Source: Psychrobacillus sp040274765
Lineage (GTDB): Bacteria > Bacillota > Bacilli > Bacillales_A > Planococcaceae
Length of the DNA: 24,652 nucleotides
Assembly (NCBI GenBank): GCA_040274765.1
Contig: JBEMAY010000048.1
Span: forward strand, 1-24,652
Direction of reading: 5' to 3'
Positions 7,861 through 14,231 of this stretch are shown here, piece by piece (the stretch's first letter is position 1; the number at the start of each line of letters is the position of its first letter). The notes beneath the pieces were generated by a model that was not told the DNA's origin, made no database searches, and worked only from the letters and a program-made list of their open reading frames with translations. The position numbers were made by a program, and so were the translations under genes.

Positions 7861-8193
7861 GTGATAAAAAAAGTATTTATAACCGTAGGAATAGTTATTT
7901 TAGCAACAACTGTATCAATGAACATACAGGCAAACACTTATGCGGAAGACCAGGTTCCTGCATATGCGAAGTGGGGAAAGCTAGCAGTAAAAGAGACACA
8001 AACTAAATATCCAAATGCTACTCTTGTTGACTACTTGCATATAGGAAGTGAAATAAAAGAGGATTCCACTATTGAGCGATTTAAACTGTGGATGAAAGAC
8101 GGGAATAAGGAATTTGGTGTTTTTATAAACATTAAATATACTACGTCGACTGGAAAATTAATTAACATTGAATTTCAAGAAACTTCTCAGTAA
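7861..8193 (+). CDS. Secreted DUF3889 (YqzG/YhdC family) protein of unknown function
   Basis: A 110-residue exported protein. Residues 1-28 form a signal peptide: MIKK, a hydrophobic core VFITVGIVILATTVSM, and probable cleavage near NTYA-ED. The mature part has the DUF3889 pattern as I remember it (YAKWGKLAVKETQTKYP, DYLHIG, ERFKLWMKDG, EFGVFINI) seen in Bacillus YqzG and YhdC. It has no cysteines or catalytic motif that I recognise; the family function is unknown. The GTG start is preceded by AAAGGAG about 11 bases upstream. It is the only plus-strand gene in the left half of the window, inserted between lepA and hemW. I see no convincing sigma-A promoter before it. The lepA terminator at its 3' end may also serve it. 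Confidence 0.8.
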   Translation: MIKKVFITVGIVILATTVSMNIQANTYAEDQVPAYAKWGKLAVKETQTKYPNATLVDYLHIGSEIKEDSTIERFKLWMKDGNKEFGVFINIKYTTSTGKLINIEFQETSQ

Positions 8194-8229
8194 ATAAAAA
8201 AACATGGAGAGCTTAGAAAACTCTCCATG
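8194..8229 (-). terminator. Terminator of lepA
   Basis: A perfect 9-base stem (8203-8211 with 8221-8229) and 9-base loop. On the minus strand it is followed by TTTTTTTATT, a textbook intrinsic terminator 10 bases after the lepA stop. It abuts the stop of the converging DUF3889 gene. Confidence 0.9.
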
Positions 8230-8239
8230 GTTAACAAAG

Positions 8240-10069
8240 TTATTTATTCGGCTCATCCATTTTAAGGACTGCCATGAAGGCTTCTTGAGGTACTTCTACA
8301 GAACCTACCTGTTTCATACGTTTTTTACCTTCTTTTTGTTTTTCTAGAAGTTTACGTTTACGTGAGATATCTCCACCATAGCATTTAGCTAAAACATTTT
8401 TACCCATTGATTTGATGGTTGATCGTGCAATGATTTTTTGTCCTACTGCTGCTTGAACAGGTACTTCAAATTGCTGTCTTGGGATGAGTGCTTTTAGCTT
8501 CTCAACAATTAGCTTCCCGCGCTCGTAAGCAAAATCTTTATGCACGATAAAGCTTAAAGCATCTACTTTTTCTCCGTTCAATAAAATATCCATCTTTTGT
8601 AGTTTAGATTCCTTATATCCGATAAGCTCGTAATCAAAGGAAGCATAACCCTTTGTGCTGGATTTTAAAGAATCAAAGAAATCATAGACTATCTCAGATA
8701 GTGGAATTTCATAGATAATATTTACACGAGCAGAAGATAAATAATCCATTGTAATGAAGTTACCACGCTTACGTTGGCAAAGCTCCATAACAGATCCTAC
8801 ATAATCTTCTGGAACCATAATAGAAGCTTTAACATAAGGTTCCTCTATAGCATCAACCTTTTGAACATCAGGCATCATAGACGGATTATCAACTTTTAAT
8901 GTTTCCCCGCTAGTCAGCTTCACATTGTAGATAACGCTTGGTGCTGTCGTAATAAGGTCAATTTTAAACTCACGTTCGATACGCTCTTGGATTATTTCCA
9001 TATGGAGTAATCCTAGGAAGCCACAACGATACCCAAAACCTAGGGCTTGAGAAGATTCTGGTTCAAACTCTAATGCCGAATCATTAAGCTGTAGTTTTTC
9101 TAATGCATCTCGAAGATCATTATATTTAGAGTTATCAATTGGATACAATCCACAGAACACCATTGGATTCATCTTACGGTAACCGGCTAATGCAGCTTCT
9201 GCAGGGTTGTTTGCCAACGTAATCGTATCTCCAACGCTAGAATCTCCAACGTCTTTCATTGAGGCTGTTAAGAAACCAACGTCCCCTACGGTCAATTCAT
9301 CACGTTGTGTAGTTCTAGGAGTAAAAACCCCTGTTTCAACTACATCGAATTCTTTACCAGAAGACATCATTTTAATGCGGTCTCCAGGTTTTACTGTCCC
9401 TTGCATAATTCGAATATAAACAATTACTCCACGGTATGGATCATATAATGAGTCAAAAATCAATGCTTCTAGAGGTGCTTCCGGATCACCAGTTGGTGCA
9501 GGTACCTTTTCCACAATTTGCTCTAAAATTTCTTCTATACCAATGCCAGCTTTTGCCGAAGCATGAACAGCTTCTGAGGCATCTAAACCAATTACCTCTT
9601 CCACTTCTTTTTTAACACGCTCAGGATCAGCGGCAGGTAAATCAATTTTATTAATCACTGGTAAGATCTCTAAATCGTTGTCTAATGCAAGATAAACGTT
9701 AGCTAACGTTTGTGCTTCAATTCCTTGAGCAGCATCTACAACTAAAATAGCTCCTTCGCAGGCTGCTAAGCTTCTAGAAACTTCATAAGTAAAATCGACG
9801 TGTCCAGGTGTATCGATTAAATGGAAGATATATTCTTCTCCATCTTTTGCTAAATACTTTAACTGTACTGCATTTAACTTAATTGTAATTCCACGTTCTC
9901 TTTCCAAATCCATAGAATCTAACAATTGGTCTTTCATTTCTCTAGATGTTAACGTCTTTGTTTTTTCTAAAATACGGTCAGCAAGCGTTGACTTCCCATG
10001 ATCTATATGGGCTATTATAGAAAAGTTTCTTATCTTTTTCTGTCGTGCCAATCTCTCTTCATTATTCAT
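8240..10069 (-). CDS. lepA: Translation factor LepA (elongation factor 4)
   Basis: LepA is a ribosome-associated GTPase of the EF-G type, proposed to back-translocate stalled ribosomes or help 30S assembly. The 609 residues hold GTPase motifs AHIDHGKST (20-28), DTPGH (86-90) and NKID (140-143), then domain II, two EF-G-like domains, and the LepA-specific C-terminal domain with GGDISRKRKLLEKQKEGKK. The ATG start has AGGAGTG upstream. It has its own likely promoter and terminator, so it is probably a single-gene unit here, unlike the lepA-hemW arrangement of B. subtilis. Confidence 0.98.
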   Translation of the reverse strand: MNNEERLARQKKIRNFSIIAHIDHGKSTLADRILEKTKTLTSREMKDQLLDSMDLERERGITIKLNAVQLKYLAKDGEEYIFHLIDTPGHVDFTYEVSRSLAACEGAILVVDAAQGIEAQTLANVYLALDNDLEILPVINKIDLPAADPERVKKEVEEVIGLDASEAVHASAKAGIGIEEILEQIVEKVPAPTGDPEAPLEALIFDSLYDPYRGVIVYIRIMQGTVKPGDRIKMMSSGKEFDVVETGVFTPRTTQRDELTVGDVGFLTASMKDVGDSSVGDTITLANNPAEAALAGYRKMNPMVFCGLYPIDNSKYNDLRDALEKLQLNDSALEFEPESSQALGFGYRCGFLGLLHMEIIQERIEREFKIDLITTAPSVIYNVKLTSGETLKVDNPSMMPDVQKVDAIEEPYVKASIMVPEDYVGSVMELCQRKRGNFITMDYLSSARVNIIYEIPLSEIVYDFFDSLKSSTKGYASFDYELIGYKESKLQKMDILLNGEKVDALSFIVHKDFAYERGKLIVEKLKALIPRQQFEVPVQAAVGQKIIARSTIKSMGKNVLAKCYGGDISRKRKLLEKQKEGKKRMKQVGSVEVPQEAFMAVLKMDEPNK

Positions 10070-10099
10070 GCTTGTTCACTCCTAATTAAACTATTATGA

Positions 10100-10129
10100 A
10101 TTATACTATGAAGAGAATATATATTACAA
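10100..10129 (-). promoter_or_regulatory. Candidate sigma-A promoter of lepA
   Basis: On the minus strand TTGTAA (10124-10129), an 18-base spacer and a perfect TATAAT (10100-10105). The -10 lies 30 bases before the lepA start, giving a short leader that contains the AGGAGTG site. Confidence 0.55.
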
Positions 10130-10270
10130 CAGCAACAAGCTGAAAACCCTTATATTTCAATGTTTTTATTGAACTCAGATATTTACTTGTCCATAAACTA
10201 AAGCTTTTTCAAGCACCTATTCGTAGTTAGTGTGAGGCTGATTTGTGGCTAAATAATATCCTAAAACAAC

Positions 10271-10318
10271 AAAAAAATTTACCCCCATTGTATTAAGCAC
10301 ATTCCCGATGGGGGTAAA
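10271..10318 (-). terminator. Terminator of the gpr-spoIIP unit
   Basis: A perfect 11-base stem (10278-10288 with 10308-10318), arms TTTACCCCCAT and ATGGGGGTAAA, with a 19-base loop. On the minus strand it is followed by a further run of T. It lies about 110 bases past the spoIIP stop. Confidence 0.85.
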
Positions 10319-10427
10319 AAATATTTTGAGATTACCTTTTTCTCTTGCTCATGATTTAGGCTACTGCATAGACTTCATATGAACGTGTACGTATTTGAAA
10401 TAATTACGTGAACAAGCGGTCTATTTG

Positions 10428-11276
10428 TTAAGAGGCTGCTTGTTGATCGAAAACATTTGAAACGGCTTTTGCTAAAATAGCAATTGTTCGATTCAGCTCC
10501 ACTTCCGTACTTTCAATACCGCCTAATTCAATAAGAATAGTGTTTTTATTTAGGTCTTGATTGTAGACCCCATCTACCCCTTTTCCGGTTTTCAAGAAAA
10601 CGCCTCTTGAGATACCAGGCACTAAAGTATTCATTTGTTCCGATAGCTTATTTGCCAGCTGTTCATTCCATTTATAGTTTGTATGCTCGCCTCCGACAAC
10701 TAACATGATTTTTGCATAGCTTTCTTCTCCCACTTTTAGTGTTGTCACTTTTGCTTTGGCAGAGTCTCGATGAATATCTAAAACAATATCATAGTCATTT
10801 TGTGATAAAGCTTTCTGTACTAAAGGTCTAACCGAATGATAGTCTTTTGTGGCATGGGGATTATCACTAGTCAGAAATTCAGTTTCAACATTATGAAAAG
10901 CAAATTGGGCAGTAATTTGCTCTTGAAAACTAGTAATATTTTTTTCTGGATGATAGATTTCTATCTTTTCTCCACTGGCAGCTAATATTGGTTTATAAGC
11001 TTCTTGCCAATGCGTAAAGTATATGAAAGCTTTTCGGGGTGGTGACAGAATCTCCGCTACTACTTCAGGCTGATCTTGACCTTCACTTTCAGATTCAGTT
11101 ACCGGTGGAGTTTCGATTTGTGCGGCATAAACAACTGGGATATCCTCTTTTTTCTTTTCTACTGTTTTTTCATTTGTTACGTCCATGGTTAGAGGTGTTT
11201 GGACTGTTGCAATAATAATAGGCGCCAAAAATAAGAGTAATAAAATCGTAGTTAGCTTCTTTAACGTATTAGTCAT
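10428..11276 (-). CDS. spoIIP: Stage II sporulation protein P (peptidoglycan amidase/endopeptidase)
   Basis: SpoIIP is the mother-cell peptidoglycan hydrolase of the SpoIID-SpoIIM-SpoIIP machine that thins septal wall and drives engulfment. The 282-residue protein has one N-terminal membrane anchor (about residues 9-25), a low-complexity linker, and the SpoIIP catalytic domain. Visible are YFTHWQEAY (His89), DIHRDS (His169), GGEHTNYKWN with Glu197, and YNQDLNKNTILIELGG. I chose the ATG at 11276, with GAGGAGAG upstream; the longer GTG frame at 11294 contains that ribosome binding site and has none of its own. It follows gpr after 54 bases, as in B. subtilis, with a possible own sigma-E promoter in that gap. 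The protein is shorter than the roughly 400-residue B. subtilis SpoIIP, mainly in the linker. Confidence 0.93.
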   Translation of the reverse strand: MTNTLKKLTTILLLLFLAPIIIATVQTPLTMDVTNEKTVEKKKEDIPVVYAAQIETPPVTESESEGQDQPEVVAEILSPPRKAFIYFTHWQEAYKPILAASGEKIEIYHPEKNITSFQEQITAQFAFHNVETEFLTSDNPHATKDYHSVRPLVQKALSQNDYDIVLDIHRDSAKAKVTTLKVGEESYAKIMLVVGGEHTNYKWNEQLANKLSEQMNTLVPGISRGVFLKTGKGVDGVYNQDLNKNTILIELGGIESTEVELNRTIAILAKAVSNVFDQQAAS

Positions 11277-11297
11277 AGGTTCCACTCTCCTCACACA

Positions 11298-11324
11298 ATC
11301 GTATGAGAAGAGAAGGATTTTTAG
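11298..11324 (-). promoter_or_regulatory. Candidate sigma-E promoter of spoIIP
   Basis: On the minus strand the -10 CATACGAT (11298-11305) matches the sigma-E consensus CATACAHT at 7 of 8 bases. Sixteen bases upstream lies CTA (11322-11324) where ATA is preferred. SpoIIP is a known mother-cell sigma-E product in B. subtilis. The predicted start site would leave a leader of only about 14 bases. Confidence 0.45.
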
Positions 11325-11330
11325 AACGAC

Positions 11331-12341
11331 CTATTTACTTACAAGCCAGGTTTCAATACCCGTTGAAAGCATGTAAGCATACTGTTCAACCCATAAATCT
11401 GTTTCCTTTGGGGTCACAAATAGGGATGGATTTTTACCAACAAATACTTCCTCAAACAATTTTCTTTTTTCATCAGTTGACCATCCAACCCATTCACCAA
11501 AAATAGGTTGAAGGACTTTTTTATCGATGTTCGTCTTATTAGAAACCATAGGAGTAACTGCTAAAGCAGAGGAGGGTTTTCCTTTCTCCTCTACACGTGC
11601 TGCCACATGATGAATAACTTGTTCAACCGCGTCTGCATACAATACTGGACCATCTACCACCATAGGTATCCCTATTGCAGTAACCGGCACGTTATATACC
11701 TCTTTAGAGATTTCCTTGCGCTGGTTCCCTACTCCCGATCCTGGGTGTATGCCTGTATTAGTTATTTGGATGGTCTTACATAAACGCTCACTATTCCTTG
11801 CAGCAAGGGCATCCATCACTATGATCAGATCAGGTTGGAAAGCTTCACTAATCGCGCTAACAAAATCGCTTGTTTCGAAGCCTGTCTGACCAGTAACACC
11901 TGGTGCATACATGACTACCTTTACTCGTTCATTGTTGGTCAAGGATGAATGTTGAAGATACTCGATTGCCTTTGGACCAATTGCATCCGGAGTAATAGTT
12001 GCATTTCCAAGACCGATAATTAATATTTTAGATTGGTCTGTGAGTTTAATATCTTGATGCATATCCCGAAGATGATCGATAAATGTCCTAGCTATATTCT
12101 CAAAGCTCTTCTCATCATCAGGACTTAAGGTTAGATCCGTCAAGGTAATATATTTCCCTTGTTTTTTACCTATTTGTTTTTCCCCTTCTGCATCTACTTC
12201 GATTGATGTGACCAAAACGGCCCCATTCCTTGATTCCTCAAATTTTATACCTTTTGAATTGGCCAATGTTTCTTTTTGATTTTCAGAACGGTGCTTTACC
12301 ATTTCATCCGATTCATCAATTAAATCTGTTCTTCCCCACAT
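11331..12341 (-). CDS. gpr: Germination protease GPR (peptidase family A25)
   Basis: GPR is made as a zymogen in the forespore and cleaves small acid-soluble spore proteins during germination. The 336-residue protein keeps the family core: GLGNATITPDAIGPKA with the conserved Asp near 119, MDALAARNSER with the second conserved Asp, GIHPGSGVGNQRKEIS, and VTPKETDLWVEQ. I chose the ATG at 12341, with AGAGGTG upstream; a GTG at 12350 would add three residues. The self-cleavage region RTD-L lies at residues 4-7, so the propeptide is only about six residues instead of the 15-16 of Bacillus. The C-terminal tail is also shorter than in Bacillus, ending soon after the last conserved block. It is divergent from rpsT and precedes spoIIP. 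Confidence 0.95.
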   Translation of the reverse strand: MWGRTDLIDESDEMVKHRSENQKETLANSKGIKFEESRNGAVLVTSIEVDAEGEKQIGKKQGKYITLTDLTLSPDDEKSFENIARTFIDHLRDMHQDIKLTDQSKILIIGLGNATITPDAIGPKAIEYLQHSSLTNNERVKVVMYAPGVTGQTGFETSDFVSAISEAFQPDLIIVMDALAARNSERLCKTIQITNTGIHPGSGVGNQRKEISKEVYNVPVTAIGIPMVVDGPVLYADAVEQVIHHVAARVEEKGKPSSALAVTPMVSNKTNIDKKVLQPIFGEWVGWSTDEKRKLFEEVFVGKNPSLFVTPKETDLWVEQYAYMLSTGIETWLVSK

Positions 12342-12358
12342 AATTATCACCTCTTTAA

Positions 12359-12388
12359 TAGTTTGTTCAAAGTGTCAAGTAAATATTC
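12359..12388 (-). promoter_or_regulatory. Candidate sigma-G (forespore) promoter of gpr
   Basis: On the minus strand GAATA (12384-12388) fits the sigma-G -35 consensus GHATR exactly, and 18 bases later CAAACTA (12359-12365) fits CATWHTA at 6 of 7. gpr is a known forespore gene. The doubtful point is distance: transcription would begin about 11 bases before the ATG, inside the ribosome binding site region. Confidence 0.4.
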
Positions 12389-12402
12389 TTTGCATTTATA
12401 TA

Positions 12403-12431
12403 TTGCAATTTGTTTTTTCGTTTGTTAAAAT
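12403..12431 (+). promoter_or_regulatory. Probable sigma-A promoter of rpsT
   Basis: TTGCAA (12403-12408), a 17-base spacer and TAAAAT (12426-12431). The leader to the rpsT start is about 63 bases and ends in a strong AGGAGGTGA site. Confidence 0.6.
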
Positions 12432-12500
12432 AATGCTTGTTGTATAAATTCAGTTACCAACAAAATGTATCATCTCAGACCTTACTAGGAGGTGAAAGGT

Positions 12501-12749
12501 ATGCCAAACATTAAATCTGCAATCAAACGTGTTAAGAAAAATGAGACTTTAAACACTCAAAATGCAAAAGCAAAATCAGCTATGCGTACTGCTGTTAAAA
12601 AAGCTGACACTGCTGCACTTAATAACGATGAAAACGCAAAAGAACTTATTAAAACTGCGATTCAACAAGTTGAAAAAGCAGCTTCTAAAGGTTTAATTCA
12701 TAAAAACGCAGCTTCTCGTAAGAAAGCTCAATTAATGAAAAAAGCGTAA
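12501..12749 (+). CDS. rpsT: 30S ribosomal protein S20
   Basis: S20 is a primary binder of 16S rRNA in the small subunit. The 82-residue, Lys/Ala-rich helical protein begins MPNIKSAIKRVKKNETLN and ends with SRKKAQLMKKA, both standard for the family. I chose the ATG at 12501, with AGGAGGTGA seven to ten bases upstream. A GTG at 12492 is part of that ribosome binding site and would add three unneeded residues. It has its own promoter and terminator and lies between gpr and holA, both on the other strand, as in B. subtilis. Confidence 0.98.
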   Translation: MPNIKSAIKRVKKNETLNTQNAKAKSAMRTAVKKADTAALNNDENAKELIKTAIQQVEKAASKGLIHKNAASRKKAQLMKKA

Positions 12750-12751
12750 AT

Positions 12752-12797
12752 AAAAAAGACTGATCCGATGTCAAACTCGGTCAGTCTTTATTTTTTT
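12752..12797 (+). terminator. Bidirectional terminator between rpsT and holA
   Basis: Stem AAAGACTGA plus CCGA (12755-12763 and 12765-12768) pairs with TCGG plus TCAGTCTTT (12777-12789), with one bulged base and an 8-base loop. A T run follows on the plus strand. On the minus strand the hairpin is followed by TTTTTTATTT, so it can also end holA transcripts. Confidence 0.9.
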
Positions 12798-12881
12798 ATA
12801 GAAATAGAGAGTTTATATATGAATTGCATTTACATTACTATGTAATTCTTCCCTCTTTATAAATTATGAGAATGCTTTGTA

Positions 12882-13886
12882 TTATTTTAACAAAAATAGT
12901 TCCAGAATTCGGTCTCTATTTGTATTCATTGATTTTAGCTGCAAATCTACTGTAGCCAAGTCATTCAATGTATTTAAAAGCTTTTCTTCCTGATGCAGCA
13001 GCGGATTGTCGAATAACAATTTCACTCTATAAGGATGCACCTTCAATTGGGTCGCAATTTGCTGTGCATGATAGCCTTTTTTCTTAAGAAAGCTCACTTG
13101 AATCATTAAACGGACTTGAGAAGCAATTAATGCATTAAGCTTTAAGGGATCTTCCTTGCGTTTCAGTAGATCATGGTAGATTTCAATTGCCTCGCTTTTT
13201 CGACCAGATAAATATGCATTACCTAAAGTAAACACATCCTCTTCTAGTGTTCGAACAAGTAATGACTTAACGGTATCGGCGTCAATCTCATTTTCTTCCC
13301 CTATAAACGTCGAGATTTTAGCAATCTCTGTCTTTAAGTGGACTAAATTTGTTCCTCCACTTTCAATCAGTCGATCAATTCCCTCGTCTGTTATCGTCTT
13401 TCCTTCACTTGATACTTCATGTAGAACCCAGCTTTTTAAGTCATGAACTTGTAAACCTGCAGCTTCGATCACATTTGCTGTTTGCTTTATCGCCTTCGTT
13501 ATCTTCTTTCGTTCATCCAGCTTCTCATAAGGTGCTACAAAGACAACAACAGCAGTAGTAGAGGGATTTTTAAGCCAGCTTTCTAATATAGATGTATCGT
13601 GAACAATTTTTTCTTTGCCCTTTTCTGAAGCTTTTAAGAAAAATGCATTCTTAGCTACGATCAACTTTTTCTCCGAGAAAAATGGAAGAGTGTCGGCCTC
13701 ATAAATGACATGCTCTATATTTTTTTCTTCTAAATCAAAGTGAATTACTTCTGCTTCCCCATCTTCTTCTAATTTATTCTTCAATTTTTTTATCGTTTCT
13801 TCGATAAAATAAGCCTCAGTGCCATATAATAAATAGACGTTTGATATTTTACCGTTAGAAATTTGCATCCATTTTTCTGAAATCAT
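12882..13886 (-). CDS. holA: DNA polymerase III subunit delta (clamp loader)
   Basis: The delta subunit is the wrench of the clamp loader, opening the beta sliding clamp for loading at primed DNA. The 334-residue protein starts MISEKWMQISNGKISNVYLL, followed by YGTEAYFIEETI, the degenerate AAA+ N-terminus that lacks a working Walker A, as usual for delta. The central part (DTLPFFSEKKLIVAKNAFFL) and the C-terminal collar domain (LIASQVRLMIQVSFLKKKG, HPYRVKLL) match the HolA/YqeN family. The ATG start has AAGGAG upstream. Its place between rpsT and yqzM/comEC is the same as in B. subtilis. Confidence 0.95.
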   Translation of the reverse strand: MISEKWMQISNGKISNVYLLYGTEAYFIEETIKKLKNKLEEDGEAEVIHFDLEEKNIEHVIYEADTLPFFSEKKLIVAKNAFFLKASEKGKEKIVHDTSILESWLKNPSTTAVVVFVAPYEKLDERKKITKAIKQTANVIEAAGLQVHDLKSWVLHEVSSEGKTITDEGIDRLIESGGTNLVHLKTEIAKISTFIGEENEIDADTVKSLLVRTLEEDVFTLGNAYLSGRKSEAIEIYHDLLKRKEDPLKLNALIASQVRLMIQVSFLKKKGYHAQQIATQLKVHPYRVKLLFDNPLLHQEEKLLNTLNDLATVDLQLKSMNTNRDRILELFLLK

Positions 13887-14041
13887 GTTGAATCTCCTTG
13901 CTCATTAATTAGTATACTTATTATAACGCAAATGTAGTGAAAACTTTGTGACATTATGTATTAATAACGAAAAAGAAAAGTTTGTATGTAGATTTTTTTT
14001 TCCCTATCCTATATAATTATGTGGAAATAGGAGGGGTAGCA

Positions 14042-14176
14042 ATGAATGAATTTGAGCAAAATGTACAGTCGAAGCGTAATGACGCGATCGATTCTGGCGT
14101 AGGCTTTGTAGTCTCCTTTGGATTTTTTACAATTATGTTTGTAATTGCAGTAGTTATTGAGTTTCTAGCTCGATAA
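14042..14176 (+). CDS. yqzM: Small membrane protein YqzM
   Basis: A 44-residue protein of unknown function, nearly the same as B. subtilis YqzM as I remember it (MNEFEQNVQSKRNDAIDSG, then a single membrane helix from about residue 20 to 42). I chose the ATG at 14042, with AGGAGGGG seven to ten bases upstream; a longer frame from 13982 has no ribosome binding site. It sits convergent to comEC and divergent from holA, the conserved Bacillus position. A TATAAT lies 25 bases before the start without a good -35. Its own terminator follows directly. Confidence 0.9.
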   Translation: MNEFEQNVQSKRNDAIDSGVGFVVSFGFFTIMFVIAVVIEFLAR

Positions 14177-14184
14177 TACATGAG

Positions 14185-14220
14185 AAGGGTTTTGTCTAAC
14201 TTTTAGACAAGACCCTTTTC
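14185..14220 (+). terminator. Terminator between yqzM and comEC
   Basis: A 14-base stem (14185-14198 with 14204-14217) with one G-T pair and a 5-base loop, followed by TTCTCT. It lies 8 bases after yqzM and 14 bases past the end of comEC, so it probably stops transcription from both sides. Confidence 0.8.
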
Positions 14221-14231
14221 TCTATCTAAAT

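Larger units (their letters stand above)
10070..10427. other. 358-base spacer between spoIIP and lepA
   Basis: This gap holds the lepA promoter at its left side and the spoIIP terminator in its middle. I see no coding region with a ribosome binding site. In B. subtilis the small gene yqxA lies between spoIIP and lepA; no trace of it is visible here. Confidence 0.7.

Noticed and set aside
10379..10411. Ten-codon plus-strand frame starting ATGAACGTG in the spoIIP-lepA spacer
   Set aside because: It has no ribosome binding site or promoter and is of a length expected by chance.
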